Made by a program: the position numbers and the translations under genes. A DNA stretch of 64,000 bases from Hyphomonas atlantica corrig. (GTDB taxonomy: Bacteria > Pseudomonadota > Alphaproteobacteria > Caulobacterales > Hyphomonadaceae). Under the pieces are notes generated by a model, which saw only the letters and a list, made by a program, of their open reading frames with translations, made no database searches and was not told the origin of the DNA. How positions within the stretch are numbered: the first letter of the stretch is position 1; the number at the start of each line of letters is the position of its first letter. Of this stretch, positions 46,496 through 55,320 are shown piece by piece. The DNA lies in assembly GCF_000682715.1 (NCBI RefSeq), contig NZ_AWFH01000034.1:186001-250000 (forward strand), written 5' to 3'.

Positions 46496-48235
46496 ATGCC
46501 CGCAGATACGTTGCCGAACTGGCCCGCCATGTCCATCGCCCAAGCGAACGAGATGTTGGCTGGCGAAGGCTCTCCCCTCGAACTCGTTGATGGCGTTGTC
46601 GATGGTGTCGAGATGAAGCTCTACAAGAATGCGCCGCCATCCGTGCCGCTCGTGCTTCAGTTGGCAAGCATGCAATATGCGGATCGGGACTACATCGTCT
46701 ATGAAGACGAACGCGTCACTTTCTCGGCGCTCGCCAAGGCTGTTGTGAAGCTGGCGGGGGTCATGAAGGACACTTATGGCATCGAAAAGGGTGACCGCGT
46801 TGCGGTGATCATGCGGAACTACCCGCAGTGGCCCGTTGCGTTCTTTGCCGCCTCCATGATCGGCGCAATTGCGACGCCTATGAATTCCTGGTGGACCGGG
46901 GAAGAGCTGGAATATGGCTTGTCTTTTGCGGGCGTGAAGCTGGCAGTCGTTGATCCACAGATCTATGAGCGTATCCGGGCTGAGTGGGAAAACCTGCCAG
47001 AGTTGAAGAATGTGATGATCGCCCGCGACCCTGATGGCGAGTATGGAGATCCGCGGGTTTCCCAAATGGAGACCTATATTGGCGGCGCAAATGATTGGGC
47101 AAAACTGCCGGATGTTTCCTGGCCCGCAATTGATGTGGGGCCGGATGACGACGCCACAATCATGTATACGTCGGGCACGACGGGCAAGCCGAAAGGCGCG
47201 CTGGCGACCCATCGCGCGGTCGTATCAAACATGTTCAATGGCATGACCTGTCAGGCGCGCATGTTCCTGCGCCGCGGTGAGCCAGTGCCGGAGCCCGATC
47301 CGAACGAGCAGCGCGCAACTTTGCTCGCCATTCCATTTTTCCATGCGACCGGCGCGTTCGCGATCATGATCCCGTCGTTGCTGCGCGGCGACAAGATCGT
47401 GTCGATGTACAAATGGGATGCTGGCAAGGCGCTGCCGATCATCGAAGCAGAAAAAGTGACCGCCGTTGGAGGCGTGCCAGCGATTGCCTGGCAACTTCTG
47501 GAACATCCGGACAGGGACAAATATGACCTGTCTTCAATTGCGGCCATTTCGTATGGCGGTGCGCCGTCTGCACCCGAGTTGGTTTCGACGATCAAGAAGC
47601 GGTTTCCGGACGCTGCCCCCGGTAATGGTTGGGGCATGACGGAGACATGCGCAACGGCCACGCTCAATATCGGCGAAGACTATGTAAACCGTCCAGGAAG
47701 TGCCGGTGCGCCGCCCAAAGCCGTATCGCTGAAGATCTGTGATCCGGATGGCAATGAACTTCCGCAGGGCGAAGTGGGCGAGCTCTGGTGCAAGGGTCCG
47801 ATGAATTGCAAGTCATATTGGAACCGACCGGATGCCACTGCCGAAACGTTCCGTGAGGGCTGGGTGGTCACGGGAGACCTGGCGCGTCTCGACGAAGAGG
47901 GTTTCCTCTATTTGGTTGACCGGGCGAAGGACATGTTGATCCGCGGCGGCGAAAACGTTTACTGCATTGAGGTTGAAAACGCGCTGTATGAACATCCGGC
48001 TGTCATGGACGCGGCTGTTGTGGGTATTCCGCACAAGGTGCTTGGCGAGGAGGTTGGCGCCGTCGTACAATTGAAGCCAGGCATGCAGGTGAGCGAGGAT
48101 GAACTGCGCGCTCATGCGGCAGGCCACCTTGCTGCGTTCAAGGTGCCGGTCAAGATTCTGTTCATGAGCGAACCACTTCCGCGCAACGCGAATGGCAAGA
48201 TACTGAAGCCGGTATTGCGCGAGAAATTTGTTTAG
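46496..48235 (+). CDS. Acyl-CoA synthetase (class I adenylate-forming enzyme)
   Basis: A 579-residue enzyme that activates a carboxylic acid through an acyl-AMP to the CoA thioester. The ATP motif is IMYTSGTTGKPKGALATH (near residue 222), then GWGMTETCA, the hinge VTGDLARLDEEGFLYLVDRAKDMLIRGGENVY, and the late Lys in RNANGKILKPVLR. This fits long- or medium-chain acyl-CoA ligases; the chain length is unknown. I used the ATG at 46496 with AGAGG upstream; a GTG at 46466 would add 10 residues. Confidence 0.9.
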   Translation: MPADTLPNWPAMSIAQANEMLAGEGSPLELVDGVVDGVEMKLYKNAPPSVPLVLQLASMQYADRDYIVYEDERVTFSALAKAVVKLAGVMKDTYGIEKGDRVAVIMRNYPQWPVAFFAASMIGAIATPMNSWWTGEELEYGLSFAGVKLAVVDPQIYERIRAEWENLPELKNVMIARDPDGEYGDPRVSQMETYIGGANDWAKLPDVSWPAIDVGPDDDATIMYTSGTTGKPKGALATHRAVVSNMFNGMTCQARMFLRRGEPVPEPDPNEQRATLLAIPFFHATGAFAIMIPSLLRGDKIVSMYKWDAGKALPIIEAEKVTAVGGVPAIAWQLLEHPDRDKYDLSSIAAISYGGAPSAPELVSTIKKRFPDAAPGNGWGMTETCATATLNIGEDYVNRPGSAGAPPKAVSLKICDPDGNELPQGEVGELWCKGPMNCKSYWNRPDATAETFREGWVVTGDLARLDEEGFLYLVDRAKDMLIRGGENVYCIEVENALYEHPAVMDAAVVGIPHKVLGEEVGAVVQLKPGMQVSEDELRAHAAGHLAAFKVPVKILFMSEPLPRNANGKILKPVLREKFV

Positions 48236-48248
48236 CAAGGAAGATTCG

Positions 48249-49262
48249 ATGACATCCAAAAGACGTATCGGCGACCGGGAAGTGTATCCGGTCGGGCTCG
48301 GCTGCATGAACATCACGCATGCCTATGGTCCTCCCATGGACGAGACCGAGGCGAAGGCCTTGCTCGTGCGTGCACTGGATATCGGTTACGACTTTCTGGA
48401 TACCGCTACGCTATATGGCTTTGGTCGTAGCGAGGAGTTGATTGGCGAGGCGCTGAAGGACCGTCGCGATAGCTACTTCCTTGCCAGCAAGTGCGTGCTT
48501 GGGTTCAAGGACGGCCAGCGTACGCTGGACGCGCGCCCTGAGACGATCAAGGCAGCGTGCGATGCCAGTCTCAAGCGGTTGCAGACTGATGTCATCGATC
48601 TTTATTACATGCACCGTCCCGATCCGAATGTGCCTATTGAGGATTCGGTCGGTGCTCTGTCCGAGCTGGTGGCGGCGGGAAAGATCCGGATGATTGGTCT
48701 TTCCGAAATGGGGGCTGCAGATTTGCGACGGGCGCACGCCGTGCACCCTATTGCAGCCATGCAGAGCGAATATTCTCTTTGGGTGCGCAATCCGGAGATT
48801 GCTATCAAGGCTGCCTGCGAAGAGCTGGGCGTTGCGCTGGTGGCGTTCTCGCCGGTCGGGCGCGGCTTCCTCGCCGATCCGCCGGTAGACCCGGCAAAGT
48901 TTCATGAATCCGATTTGCGCGGATCCATTTTCCCGCGATTTGATCCGGAAAATTATGCGGCCAATTTGCCTTTGCTTGACGAAGCGCGCGCTTGCGCGGC
49001 GGAGGTCGGTTGCACGGTGGCGCAGCTTGCCTTGGCCTGGACGATGGCGAAGGGCGACAATATCCTGCCTATTCCCGGCACAACCAGCCTTCAGCATCTG
49101 GAAGAGAACTGGGGCGCTGGCCAGATTGAGTTGTCTGACGACATGGTCGCGCGCCTTGATGCTTCTTTCCTGCCGGAGAAGGCAGTCGGGCCACGCTATA
49201 GTCCTATGGGACAATCGGTGGTGACGACCGAGATGTACCCGTTCGAGCGCGACCAGGCGTGA
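48249..49262 (+). CDS. Aldo/keto reductase
   Basis: A 337-residue NADPH-dependent oxidoreductase. The catalytic tetrad is visible: Asp and Tyr in DFLDTATLYGFGRSEEL, Lys in ASKCVLGF, and His in LYYMHRPDPNVP. The C-terminal GTTSLQHLEENWGA binds the cofactor. It belongs to the YajO/AKR13-type group of aldo/keto reductases. AAGGA precedes the ATG at 48249. It starts 13 bases after the synthetase stop and overlaps the next gene by GTGA, so the three form an operon. Confidence 0.92.
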   Translation: MTSKRRIGDREVYPVGLGCMNITHAYGPPMDETEAKALLVRALDIGYDFLDTATLYGFGRSEELIGEALKDRRDSYFLASKCVLGFKDGQRTLDARPETIKAACDASLKRLQTDVIDLYYMHRPDPNVPIEDSVGALSELVAAGKIRMIGLSEMGAADLRRAHAVHPIAAMQSEYSLWVRNPEIAIKAACEELGVALVAFSPVGRGFLADPPVDPAKFHESDLRGSIFPRFDPENYAANLPLLDEARACAAEVGCTVAQLALAWTMAKGDNILPIPGTTSLQHLEENWGAGQIELSDDMVARLDASFLPEKAVGPRYSPMGQSVVTTEMYPFERDQA

Positions 49263-49948
49263 GCGCTTCCGATAAGGACTATCCCAAGTCGGAGCAGGGC
49301 AAGCCGGTGGCGTTGGAACAGCGCGGCGAAGAGACCGATGGTCGCCGGTATTCGCCATCTGTCGCGCGCAATCGCGATCCTATCCTCCAGGTTTTCCGCG
49401 ACCATGTTGCGCAGACTGGGCACGTTCTGGAAATTGCCTCCGGTACGGGGGAGCATGGCGCTTATTTGACAAGCAATCTGGCAAACCTTCGCTGGACCTA
49501 TTCAGATATCGACGCCGACAGTCGCCGGAGCCAGCAGGCTTGGGCTGCAGCAGCTGGACATGACCGACTTAACGGGCCATTCGTGGTGGATGCCAGCCAG
49601 AGCGATTGGGGCGATGCCGAACGACCCGACCATTGGAACGTTGTTGTTTCCGTCAACATGATCCATATCGCGCCCTTTGAGGCGGCACTTGGCCTGATCT
49701 CGGGGGCGGGACGATTGCTGAAACCGGGTGGCAAACTGTTCCTGTATGGTCCCTTCGCGCGGAATGGCGAGATTGCGCCCTCTAATGCTGCCTTTAACGA
49801 GAGTTTGCAGTCCCGTGACCCGACATGGGGCGTGCGAGACCTTGATCAACAAATCGTACCAATGGCCGAAGAGGTGGGGCTGAGTGTGACGAACATCATC
49901 GAGATGCCCGCCAACAATCTCAGCGTCGTGTTGCAGCGTCAGGCCTGA
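49259..49948 (+). CDS. DUF938 family SAM-dependent methyltransferase
   Basis: A 229-residue protein. The class I SAM fold shows VLEIASGTGEHGAYL (motif I, near residue 57) and FVVDASQSDWGD, and the RLLKPGGKLFLYGPFARNG segment is typical of motif VI. DUF938 proteins are predicted methyltransferases with unknown substrate. The GTG start overlaps the TGA of the aldo/keto reductase gene. It ends 10 bases into the convergent metG 3' end (49939). Confidence 0.85.
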   Translation: MSASDKDYPKSEQGKPVALEQRGEETDGRRYSPSVARNRDPILQVFRDHVAQTGHVLEIASGTGEHGAYLTSNLANLRWTYSDIDADSRRSQQAWAAAAGHDRLNGPFVVDASQSDWGDAERPDHWNVVVSVNMIHIAPFEAALGLISGAGRLLKPGGKLFLYGPFARNGEIAPSNAAFNESLQSRDPTWGVRDLDQQIVPMAEEVGLSVTNIIEMPANNLSVVLQRQA

Positions 49949-51666
49949 TCGCCACCGAAGCGTGCGGTCCATTCGGCAACCTGGTCATCCTCGATCTTCT
50001 GGAAGAGGACGTCTGGAGCGGAAACATTCATACCGTGTGGAAGACTATCAAGAAGCGCGGAAATGTCCCTGAACTGGAAGCTGCGATGCTCGTCGGGAAT
50101 CCCGAGGGCGTCGAGGATCTTCTTGCCGGCATCCGGAATGATGGGCAGGGCCAGAATGCCAAACAGGGCGGCAAGGTTCAGCCCGGTGCGCACACCTACT
50201 GCGGCGGCGTCCACATCCGTCTTGTACTTCACCCAAGGCTCAGCCTTCGTAAGGTACTCATTGCCCGCGGCCCAGATAGCGCGTGTCTCAGCGGCGGCCT
50301 TGCGGAATTCCATCGCCTCATAGTGCGCGATCAGGCGAGGCAGACGTTCCTCCAGCTCGGCAATCATCCACGCTTCAGCGTCGCCCGGTGAGCCGGCATT
50401 CGGCAGTTTGCCGTCAAATTTCGACACCGTGTATTTCGTGATCCGGTTCACAAAGTTACCGAGCACATTTGCAAGGTCCGAATTGATCGCTGACTGGAAG
50501 CCTTCCCATGTGAAGGCCGCGTCGGAGCCTTCCGGGGCATTGGCAATCAGGTACCAGCGCCAATAGTCGGCTGGCAGCAGTTCCAGAGCCTGGTCCATGA
50601 AGACGCCGCGCTTGTTTGAGGTCGAGAACTTTCCACCATACCAGGTGACCCAGTTGAACGCCTTCAGCTTGTCGACTGTCTTCCAAGGCTCGCCGGAGCC
50701 GAGCAGCGTGACGGGGAAACTGACCGTATGGAAGGCGACGTTATCCTTTCCCATGAACTGGACGTATTCGGTCTGGTCCGCGCCCTTGTCCGTGCGCCAG
50801 AGGGCCTCCCAGTCATTGCCGGTTGCCTCGGCCCATTCTTGTGTCGCGGCGATGTATTCAATGGGCGCGTCGAACCAGACGTAGAAGACCTTGTCCTCAA
50901 ACCCTTCGCGAGGATTTCCATCGGCGTCCAACACTGGCACGCCCCAGGCGAGGTCCCGCGTAATGGCACGGGCGATCAGCCCTTCGTCCAGCCACTTATT
51001 TGCGATCGAGACGGCGAGGCTTGGCCATTGAGCGCCTTTGCTGTTCACCCATTCGCGGATTTTCTCCTGCATCTTGGTTTGCAGAAGGTAGAGATGGTTT
51101 GTGTCGCGAATCTCGATGTTGCGGCTGCCTGAAACCGACGAATACGGGTCGATCAGATCGACCGGGTCTAGCAATCGTCCGCAATTATCGCATTGATCGC
51201 CGCGCGCCTTTTCAAACGCGCAAGTCGGGCAGGTGCCTTCAACATAACGATCCGGCAGGAAGCGACCATCATCGACGGAATAGACCTGTTTCGAGGTGCG
51301 TTCTTCAATCAGGCCATTCTGCTCCAGAACACGGGCAAAATGCTGGGTCAGCGCGCTGTTTGCCGGGCGGGAAGAGCGACCGAACCAGTCATAGGACAGG
51401 TTGAAGCCTTCGCCGGCCTTGCGCTGAATTTCGTATTGTTCGTCGCAATAGGCCTGAACACTCATGTCGGCTGCCTGAGCGGCGAGCTCCGCCGGCGTGC
51501 CATGCTCGTCCGTCGCACAGATATAGGTCACATCATGGCCCATCAGACGCATCACCCGAGCATACACGTCAGCGGGCAGCATTGAGCCGGCCAGATTGCC
51601 GAGGTGCTTGATTCCATTGATGTAAGGCAGGGCGGAAGTAACGAGGATGCGCCGGGTTTGCGTCAT
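49939..51666 (-). CDS. metG: Methionyl-tRNA synthetase
   Basis: A 575-residue class I synthetase. The catalytic core has YINGIKHLGNLAGS, the HIGH-equivalent segment, near residue 15, and KFSTSNKRGVF near residue 350, the KMSKS-equivalent, both in the variant form seen in alphaproteobacterial MetRS. A four-Cys zinc knuckle CPTCAFEKARGDQCDNCG lies near residue 150. The C-terminal anticodon-binding helices follow. I used the ATG at 51666; the open frame upstream has no support. It overlaps the convergent DUF938 gene by 10 bases. Confidence 0.95.
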   Translation of the reverse strand: MTQTRRILVTSALPYINGIKHLGNLAGSMLPADVYARVMRLMGHDVTYICATDEHGTPAELAAQAADMSVQAYCDEQYEIQRKAGEGFNLSYDWFGRSSRPANSALTQHFARVLEQNGLIEERTSKQVYSVDDGRFLPDRYVEGTCPTCAFEKARGDQCDNCGRLLDPVDLIDPYSSVSGSRNIEIRDTNHLYLLQTKMQEKIREWVNSKGAQWPSLAVSIANKWLDEGLIARAITRDLAWGVPVLDADGNPREGFEDKVFYVWFDAPIEYIAATQEWAEATGNDWEALWRTDKGADQTEYVQFMGKDNVAFHTVSFPVTLLGSGEPWKTVDKLKAFNWVTWYGGKFSTSNKRGVFMDQALELLPADYWRWYLIANAPEGSDAAFTWEGFQSAINSDLANVLGNFVNRITKYTVSKFDGKLPNAGSPGDAEAWMIAELEERLPRLIAHYEAMEFRKAAAETRAIWAAGNEYLTKAEPWVKYKTDVDAAAVGVRTGLNLAALFGILALPIIPDAGKKILDALGIPDEHRSFQFRDISALLDSLPHGMNVSAPDVLFQKIEDDQVAEWTARFGGDQA

Positions 51667-51798
51667 GAAAGTGAGGTCTTTCCCAAATTGCGTTGCAGGC
51701 GAGGCCGGGCGGAGCACCGGTTGCCCTGCACCTTTTAGCGATGCGCGCGCGAAAGGAAAGAATTGTGACGCCTGAAATAACACCGGGGTGACGGGCAC

Positions 51799-51836
51799 AA
51801 AAAAGCCCCGGACACGCTGCAAGGGGCATCCGGGGC
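51799..51836 (-). terminator. Rho-independent terminator
   Basis: On the minus strand GCCCCGGA / TCCGGGGC with a 16-base loop is followed by six T. It lies 58 bases downstream of the OmpA-like gene and upstream of metG on the same strand, so it separates the two. Confidence 0.88.
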
Positions 51837-51893
51837 GATCGGCTTGCGGGATGCGGTGAGAAATCCTGCAGGCCTTGGGAGGAAATTCTGGTC

Positions 51894-52367
51894 TTAGAGA
51901 CCGTAGCCTTTTGAGGCGGTGACCGTCAGATCGACCCGGCGTGCCATTGGCAGGTTGGTCGTTTCGGCAGGGTCACTGACGACTGCAGGCGCGAAATTCA
52001 TGCGGACATCGCGGGCGCGGATCCCGCGCGCATTCAGCGCTTCGAGGACAATAGCGGCGCGGGCTTCGGAGAGCGTCGTAGAGCGCTCGGTATCTGTAGA
52101 ATCAGCTGATATGACCTTGGCCTCGATATTGGAGATCGAGCAGCCGGCGAGCCTGTCTCCCGCAGTGTTGAGAGAGCGGACAGCATAGGAAGACAGCACG
52201 GCTTCCTGGTTTGAGAAATACACCGTGATTTCAGTGTCTTCGCAGGAACGTTCGAAGGGAACATGAACTGGCTCCAATGGCGGAGCCTTGGGGGCGTCCG
52301 ACATGGCGGGAAATGTGAGCGCGATGGCGCCGATGCTTAATCCGGCAAGAATTTGAGCGCGTTTCAT
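51894..52367 (-). CDS. Secreted OmpA-like C-terminal domain protein
   Basis: A 157-residue protein with a signal peptide (residues 1-22, LAGLSIGAIALTFPAMS). A fold resembling the OmpA C-terminal peptidoglycan-binding domain follows: ITVYFSNQEAVLSSYAVRSL (strand 1), TERSTTLSEARAAIVLEALNARGI (the helix with the conserved Arg) and the final ARRVDLTV strand. It might attach to the cell wall, though the ligand residues are only partly conserved. I used the ATG at 52367 with GGAAGA upstream. Its terminator is at 51799-51836. Confidence 0.72.
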   Translation of the reverse strand: MKRAQILAGLSIGAIALTFPAMSDAPKAPPLEPVHVPFERSCEDTEITVYFSNQEAVLSSYAVRSLNTAGDRLAGCSISNIEAKVISADSTDTERSTTLSEARAAIVLEALNARGIRARDVRMNFAPAVVSDPAETTNLPMARRVDLTVTASKGYGL

Positions 52368-52608
52368 GATCCAGTCTTCCTTCAGGCTGCTCGTGTCGAC
52401 TGACACCCATCAACACCACATCTGTGCGTGTGGTTTCATTACAGCCTTGATAGTCTTGAACTGGGGCGGAAATGTGCGCCTCTCTGGGCGAATGGGGCAA
52501 AGACGAGGTGATTAGAAGAATTCATCGTTTGAGCGCGGGGAGTGAATTTCACTGGAACAGCCGCTTGCGCCGCGGCGCTGATCGAAGTAGTGACTGCGTT
52601 TCCAGCGT

Positions 52609-52684
52609 GCCGGCTTAGCTCAGCTGGTAGAGCATCTGATTTGTAATCAGAGGGTCGCGGGTTCGAGTCCTGCAGCCGGCACCA
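52609..52684 (+). tRNA. tRNA-Thr (anticodon TGT)
   Basis: A full 76-base cloverleaf. The 7-bp acceptor GCCGGCT / AGCCGGC, D-arm GCTCAGCTGGTAGAGC, anticodon stem TCTGA / TCAGA with loop TTTGTAA (anticodon TGT, reads ACA), T-arm GCGGGTTCGAGTCCTGC and encoded CCA are all visible. The direction is left to right. An integrase remnant starts 15 bases after its CCA, so it is the probable attachment gene for integrating elements. Confidence 0.97.
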
Positions 52685-52698
52685 TAGGAAACAAGGCA

Positions 52699-52851
52699 CT
52701 AAGCCGATTTCGGCAGGAATTCAGAGACCGAACTGGCGCGCAATTGGCGCGCAACTTGGCACAAGAAAAGGCCGATCGCCTCTGTAGCTTTCGTGAGGTA
52801 TGCAGGATTGATTAGCTCACAGGTTTCTGTCGTGGAGTGATGCGGGGTAAT
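52699..52851 (-). pseudogene. Remnant of a tyrosine integrase C-terminus
   Basis: The minus strand encodes the last ~50 residues of an integrase and then a TAG stop at 52699. LFLCQVARQLRAS is identical to the tail of the intact integrase at 54193-55320, and the aligned frame continues upstream with PAYLTKAT. The catalytic Tyr position is Cys here, and an in-frame TAA occurs at 52852-52854, so the gene is dead. A 24-base exact DNA match (actggcgcgcaattggcg...) sits in both copies. Its stop lies 15 bases from the tRNA-Thr, the usual place for an integrase next to its attachment site. Confidence 0.85.
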
Positions 52852-53122
52852 TTATCCCGCGACTTCTCACGTGCACGAAGGCTGTGAGTGGCGGTCGGGT
52901 CAGTTTCCGATTTTGGCGAATTCGCTCAGTTGGGCCCTATCGTTTCGATTGGCCAGAATGGACAATGGTCACTAAGCAGGAACGGCAGCTAATCGAAGCA
53001 TGGTGGCCTCCGAAGCGAAGAAGCTCATCGCTCTTGCAAAAGCTGGTCGTCACTTCCACTTATTGTGTCGCCGGTCAGACCGACGACTCCCGCACGGGTG
53101 ACAGGCCTTCTCGGCGGGATCC
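52852..53122. other. 271-base stretch with no recognised gene
   Basis: This lies between the integrase scar and the antiporter gene. An 85-residue open frame at 52884-53141 (plus strand) has no family resemblance and overlaps the antiporter start in another phase, so I treat it as noise. I see no attachment-site copy of the tRNA 3' end here. Confidence 0.5.
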
Positions 53123-54085
53123 ATGGGCATTGCACTTCTGATTATCGGCGGCCTTCTGGGCCTTGTTTTTGGCGGTGACCTCCTGGTTCGCGGCGCCGTT
53201 GACCTGGCGCGCAGGATCGGCCTGTCGCCATTGGTCATTGGGCTGACGCTTGTCGGGTTCGGCACGTCCACACCCGAACTGGTGACCAGCCTGCAAGCCG
53301 CCTTTGTCGGCTCGCCCGGTATTGCGGTGGGGAATGTGGTCGGCAGCAACATCGCCAACATTCTGCTCATCCTCGGCGTCGCTGCATTGCTCGCGCCTGT
53401 CGTCATCGACAAGGCAGCCTTCAGGCGGGACGGAACCGTGCTTGTCCTGTCCACACTCATGTGTCTGGGCGCGGCCCTATTCGGGCGGTTTACGCCGGCG
53501 ATCGGTGCCGTCTTTGTCCTGACATTGATAGCCTATCTCGCCTTCACGCTTCTTCAGGAACGGCAGGCAAGCGCCTCGAAGCCAGAAGTTGACGTCGTTG
53601 GCGAACGGCAAAAGCAGTCTGGTAGCGTCTTGAAGGATCTCGCTTTTATCGCTGCCGGTCTCGTGCTCACGATCCTCGGGGCCCGCTTTCTGGTGTTCGG
53701 TGCCATCGAGGTCGCTCAGGCGTTCAAGGTGTCGGGAGCGGTCATCGGCCTTACCATTGTCGCCGTCGGCACATCCCTGCCGGAACTGGTCACGACCATC
53801 GCTGCCGCCCGCCGTGGCCAAGCCGACATCGCGTTCGGCAACATTGTCGGCAGCAACATCTTCAACGTCCTGTTCATTCTCGGCGCAACCGCGCTCGTTC
53901 ATCCTATCGCCGTGCCGGCCTCCATTGCCACATTTGACATTTGGGTGATGACAGGCGTTACCGCACTTTTGCTCCTAGTTGCCGTGACGCGCTGGCGCAT
54001 CAACCGCCTCGAAGGAGGCGTCCTTCTTGGTGCCTACGTTGCCTACAGCGTTTGGCTCGGTTCGGTGGCCGGTTCCTTGCCCTGA
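53123..54085 (+). CDS. Calcium/sodium antiporter (CaCA family, YrbG-like)
   Basis: A 320-residue exchanger with about ten membrane helices in two inverted repeats. Both repeats carry the conserved alpha motif: GFGTSTPELVTSL with GNVVGSNIANILLILG, and VGTSLPELVTTIAAA with GNIVGSNIFNVLFILG. This fits K+-independent Na+/Ca2+ antiporters of the YrbG group. The gene lies between a dead integrase end and a live integrase gene, so it may be cargo of a mobile element or resident sequence between two insertions. Confidence 0.92.
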   Translation: MGIALLIIGGLLGLVFGGDLLVRGAVDLARRIGLSPLVIGLTLVGFGTSTPELVTSLQAAFVGSPGIAVGNVVGSNIANILLILGVAALLAPVVIDKAAFRRDGTVLVLSTLMCLGAALFGRFTPAIGAVFVLTLIAYLAFTLLQERQASASKPEVDVVGERQKQSGSVLKDLAFIAAGLVLTILGARFLVFGAIEVAQAFKVSGAVIGLTIVAVGTSLPELVTTIAAARRGQADIAFGNIVGSNIFNVLFILGATALVHPIAVPASIATFDIWVMTGVTALLLLVAVTRWRINRLEGGVLLGAYVAYSVWLGSVAGSLP

Positions 54086-54150
54086 TTTTCTAGACCTAAA
54101 TTGTAGTGAAAGCTGGCTTCATAATTCGGTTCACCCACGACCTGTTTCGT

Positions 54151-54172
54151 CCGCGAGACCATAGACTCGCGG
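54151..54172. other. Hairpin between antiporter and integrase 3' end
   Basis: The perfect 7-bp stem CCGCGAG / CTCGCGG with an 8-base loop is followed by a tandem gactcgcg pair (54165-54180). It lies 21 bases past the minus-strand integrase stop and may serve as a weak terminator or as part of the attachment site, but no T-run is seen. Confidence 0.4.
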
Positions 54173-54192
54173 ACTCGCGCAAGAGCAAAGAC

Positions 54193-55320
54193 TTAGTTTC
54201 GTTCCAGCAAGAATTCCGAGATCGTACTGGCGCGCAATTGGCGCGCAACCTGGCATAGGAAGAGATCGATCGCTGCAGTCGCCTTGGTCAGGTATGCTGG
54301 ATCGAAGGGGGCGTAGATCTCTGTCGTCGTGTAGTCAGGCGCCTTGTGTCCAAGTTGAGCTGCAACTTCCCATGCCGGAACGCTCTTCATTCTGAGCCAG
54401 CGCGCCATCGTGTGTCGGAAAGAATAGGTCTGCACGTTACCCGGCAAACCTGCTGCCGTCCTCGTTGTTGCCCAACTCCGTTTTACGCAGTCGACGCCTG
54501 AGCCTTCGTAGAGGATCAGGGGATCCCTACTGGATGTCTGTTTGCGGGCTTCGACATAAGGCACAAGTTGATCAGGGAGCTTTACAGTTGGACGGTATTT
54601 CTTCGTTTGCGCCCGGCCCTTGGGATTCAAGTTTATCAGCCTGTGTTCAAGATCAATCTGGGTCAAGCTGAGGTCCAGGATGGCACCAGTGCGGGCAGCA
54701 GTTCCTACCATGAATGCAATCAGGACGCGAATGTGCTGTTCGTTGGCGGCATCGAGAAGTCTGGCGACTTCCTCGACTTCAAGCGGGCGTCCCTTGGGTG
54801 CGGGCTTCGGCGGATTGACCAACTGGACATAAGGCACCGAGGCAATGTCGCCCCGCTTCCAGGCCCAGTTGAGCGCAGATTTTCCGATCATCAGGGCATT
54901 GCGGACCGAGCTTTGTGAAAGCTTCTTTTCGTCTCCCAACCAAATCCGGAACTTCAGTTGCTGGTCCTGATGGAGCGCATGCTTGATGGTCGCCTCACCG
55001 TGGAATTCCAGCCAGTAGCGAAGGGTTCGGCGGATATCGACGGCGGATCGCAGGTGCTGGCCATGGTGTTCGTAGAACCGGGCGAAAACTTCGGCCAGCG
55101 TGGTCTCGTCCGGAGCTTCCTGTGTCTTGGATTGGTTGAGAACGAACCAGTCGTTCAGGATGGCCTTTGCTTCTTCAAAATCCGTTGTGCCGAGGCTAGC
55201 GCGGCTGGTCCGGTGAGTCTTGGGGTCGATCCACATCCGGTACCAGGCCGGGCTGCCTGAGCGCTGGCCGAGCCAATATTCGCCGACCTGGTATCTGTCT
55301 CTGGCTCCGTATCTTGGCAT
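54193..55320 (-). CDS. Tyrosine-type site-specific integrase
   Basis: A 375-residue recombinase. The catalytic residues are the Arg in GTAARTGAILDLS, His-x-x-Arg-type SFRHTMARW, the second His in LGHKAPD, and the nucleophilic Tyr in TTTEIY. The N-terminal arm-binding region is typical of tRNA-integrating elements. Its C-terminal residues match the scar at 52699-52851. The gene lies at one end of the conjugative element, downstream of an excisionase-like gene, and would catalyse insertion and excision. The start ATG overlaps the upstream gene by 166 bases. Confidence 0.93.
   Translation of the reverse strand: MPRYGARDRYQVGEYWLGQRSGSPAWYRMWIDPKTHRTSRASLGTTDFEEAKAILNDWFVLNQSKTQEAPDETTLAEVFARFYEHHGQHLRSAVDIRRTLRYWLEFHGEATIKHALHQDQQLKFRIWLGDEKKLSQSSVRNALMIGKSALNWAWKRGDIASVPYVQLVNPPKPAPKGRPLEVEEVARLLDAANEQHIRVLIAFMVGTAARTGAILDLSLTQIDLEHRLINLNPKGRAQTKKYRPTVKLPDQLVPYVEARKQTSSRDPLILYEGSGVDCVKRSWATTRTAAGLPGNVQTYSFRHTMARWLRMKSVPAWEVAAQLGHKAPDYTTTEIYAPFDPAYLTKATAAIDLFLCQVARQLRASTISEFLLERN

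Noticed and set aside
52884-53141. An 85-residue plus-strand frame before the antiporter
   Set aside because: No family resemblance, no clear ribosome site, and it overlaps the antiporter start in another phase.
54086-54192. A possible attachment-site copy of the tRNA-Thr 3' end beside the live integrase
   Set aside because: I compared the tRNA end with this stretch and found no convincing repeat, only a hairpin and a gactcgcg tandem pair.
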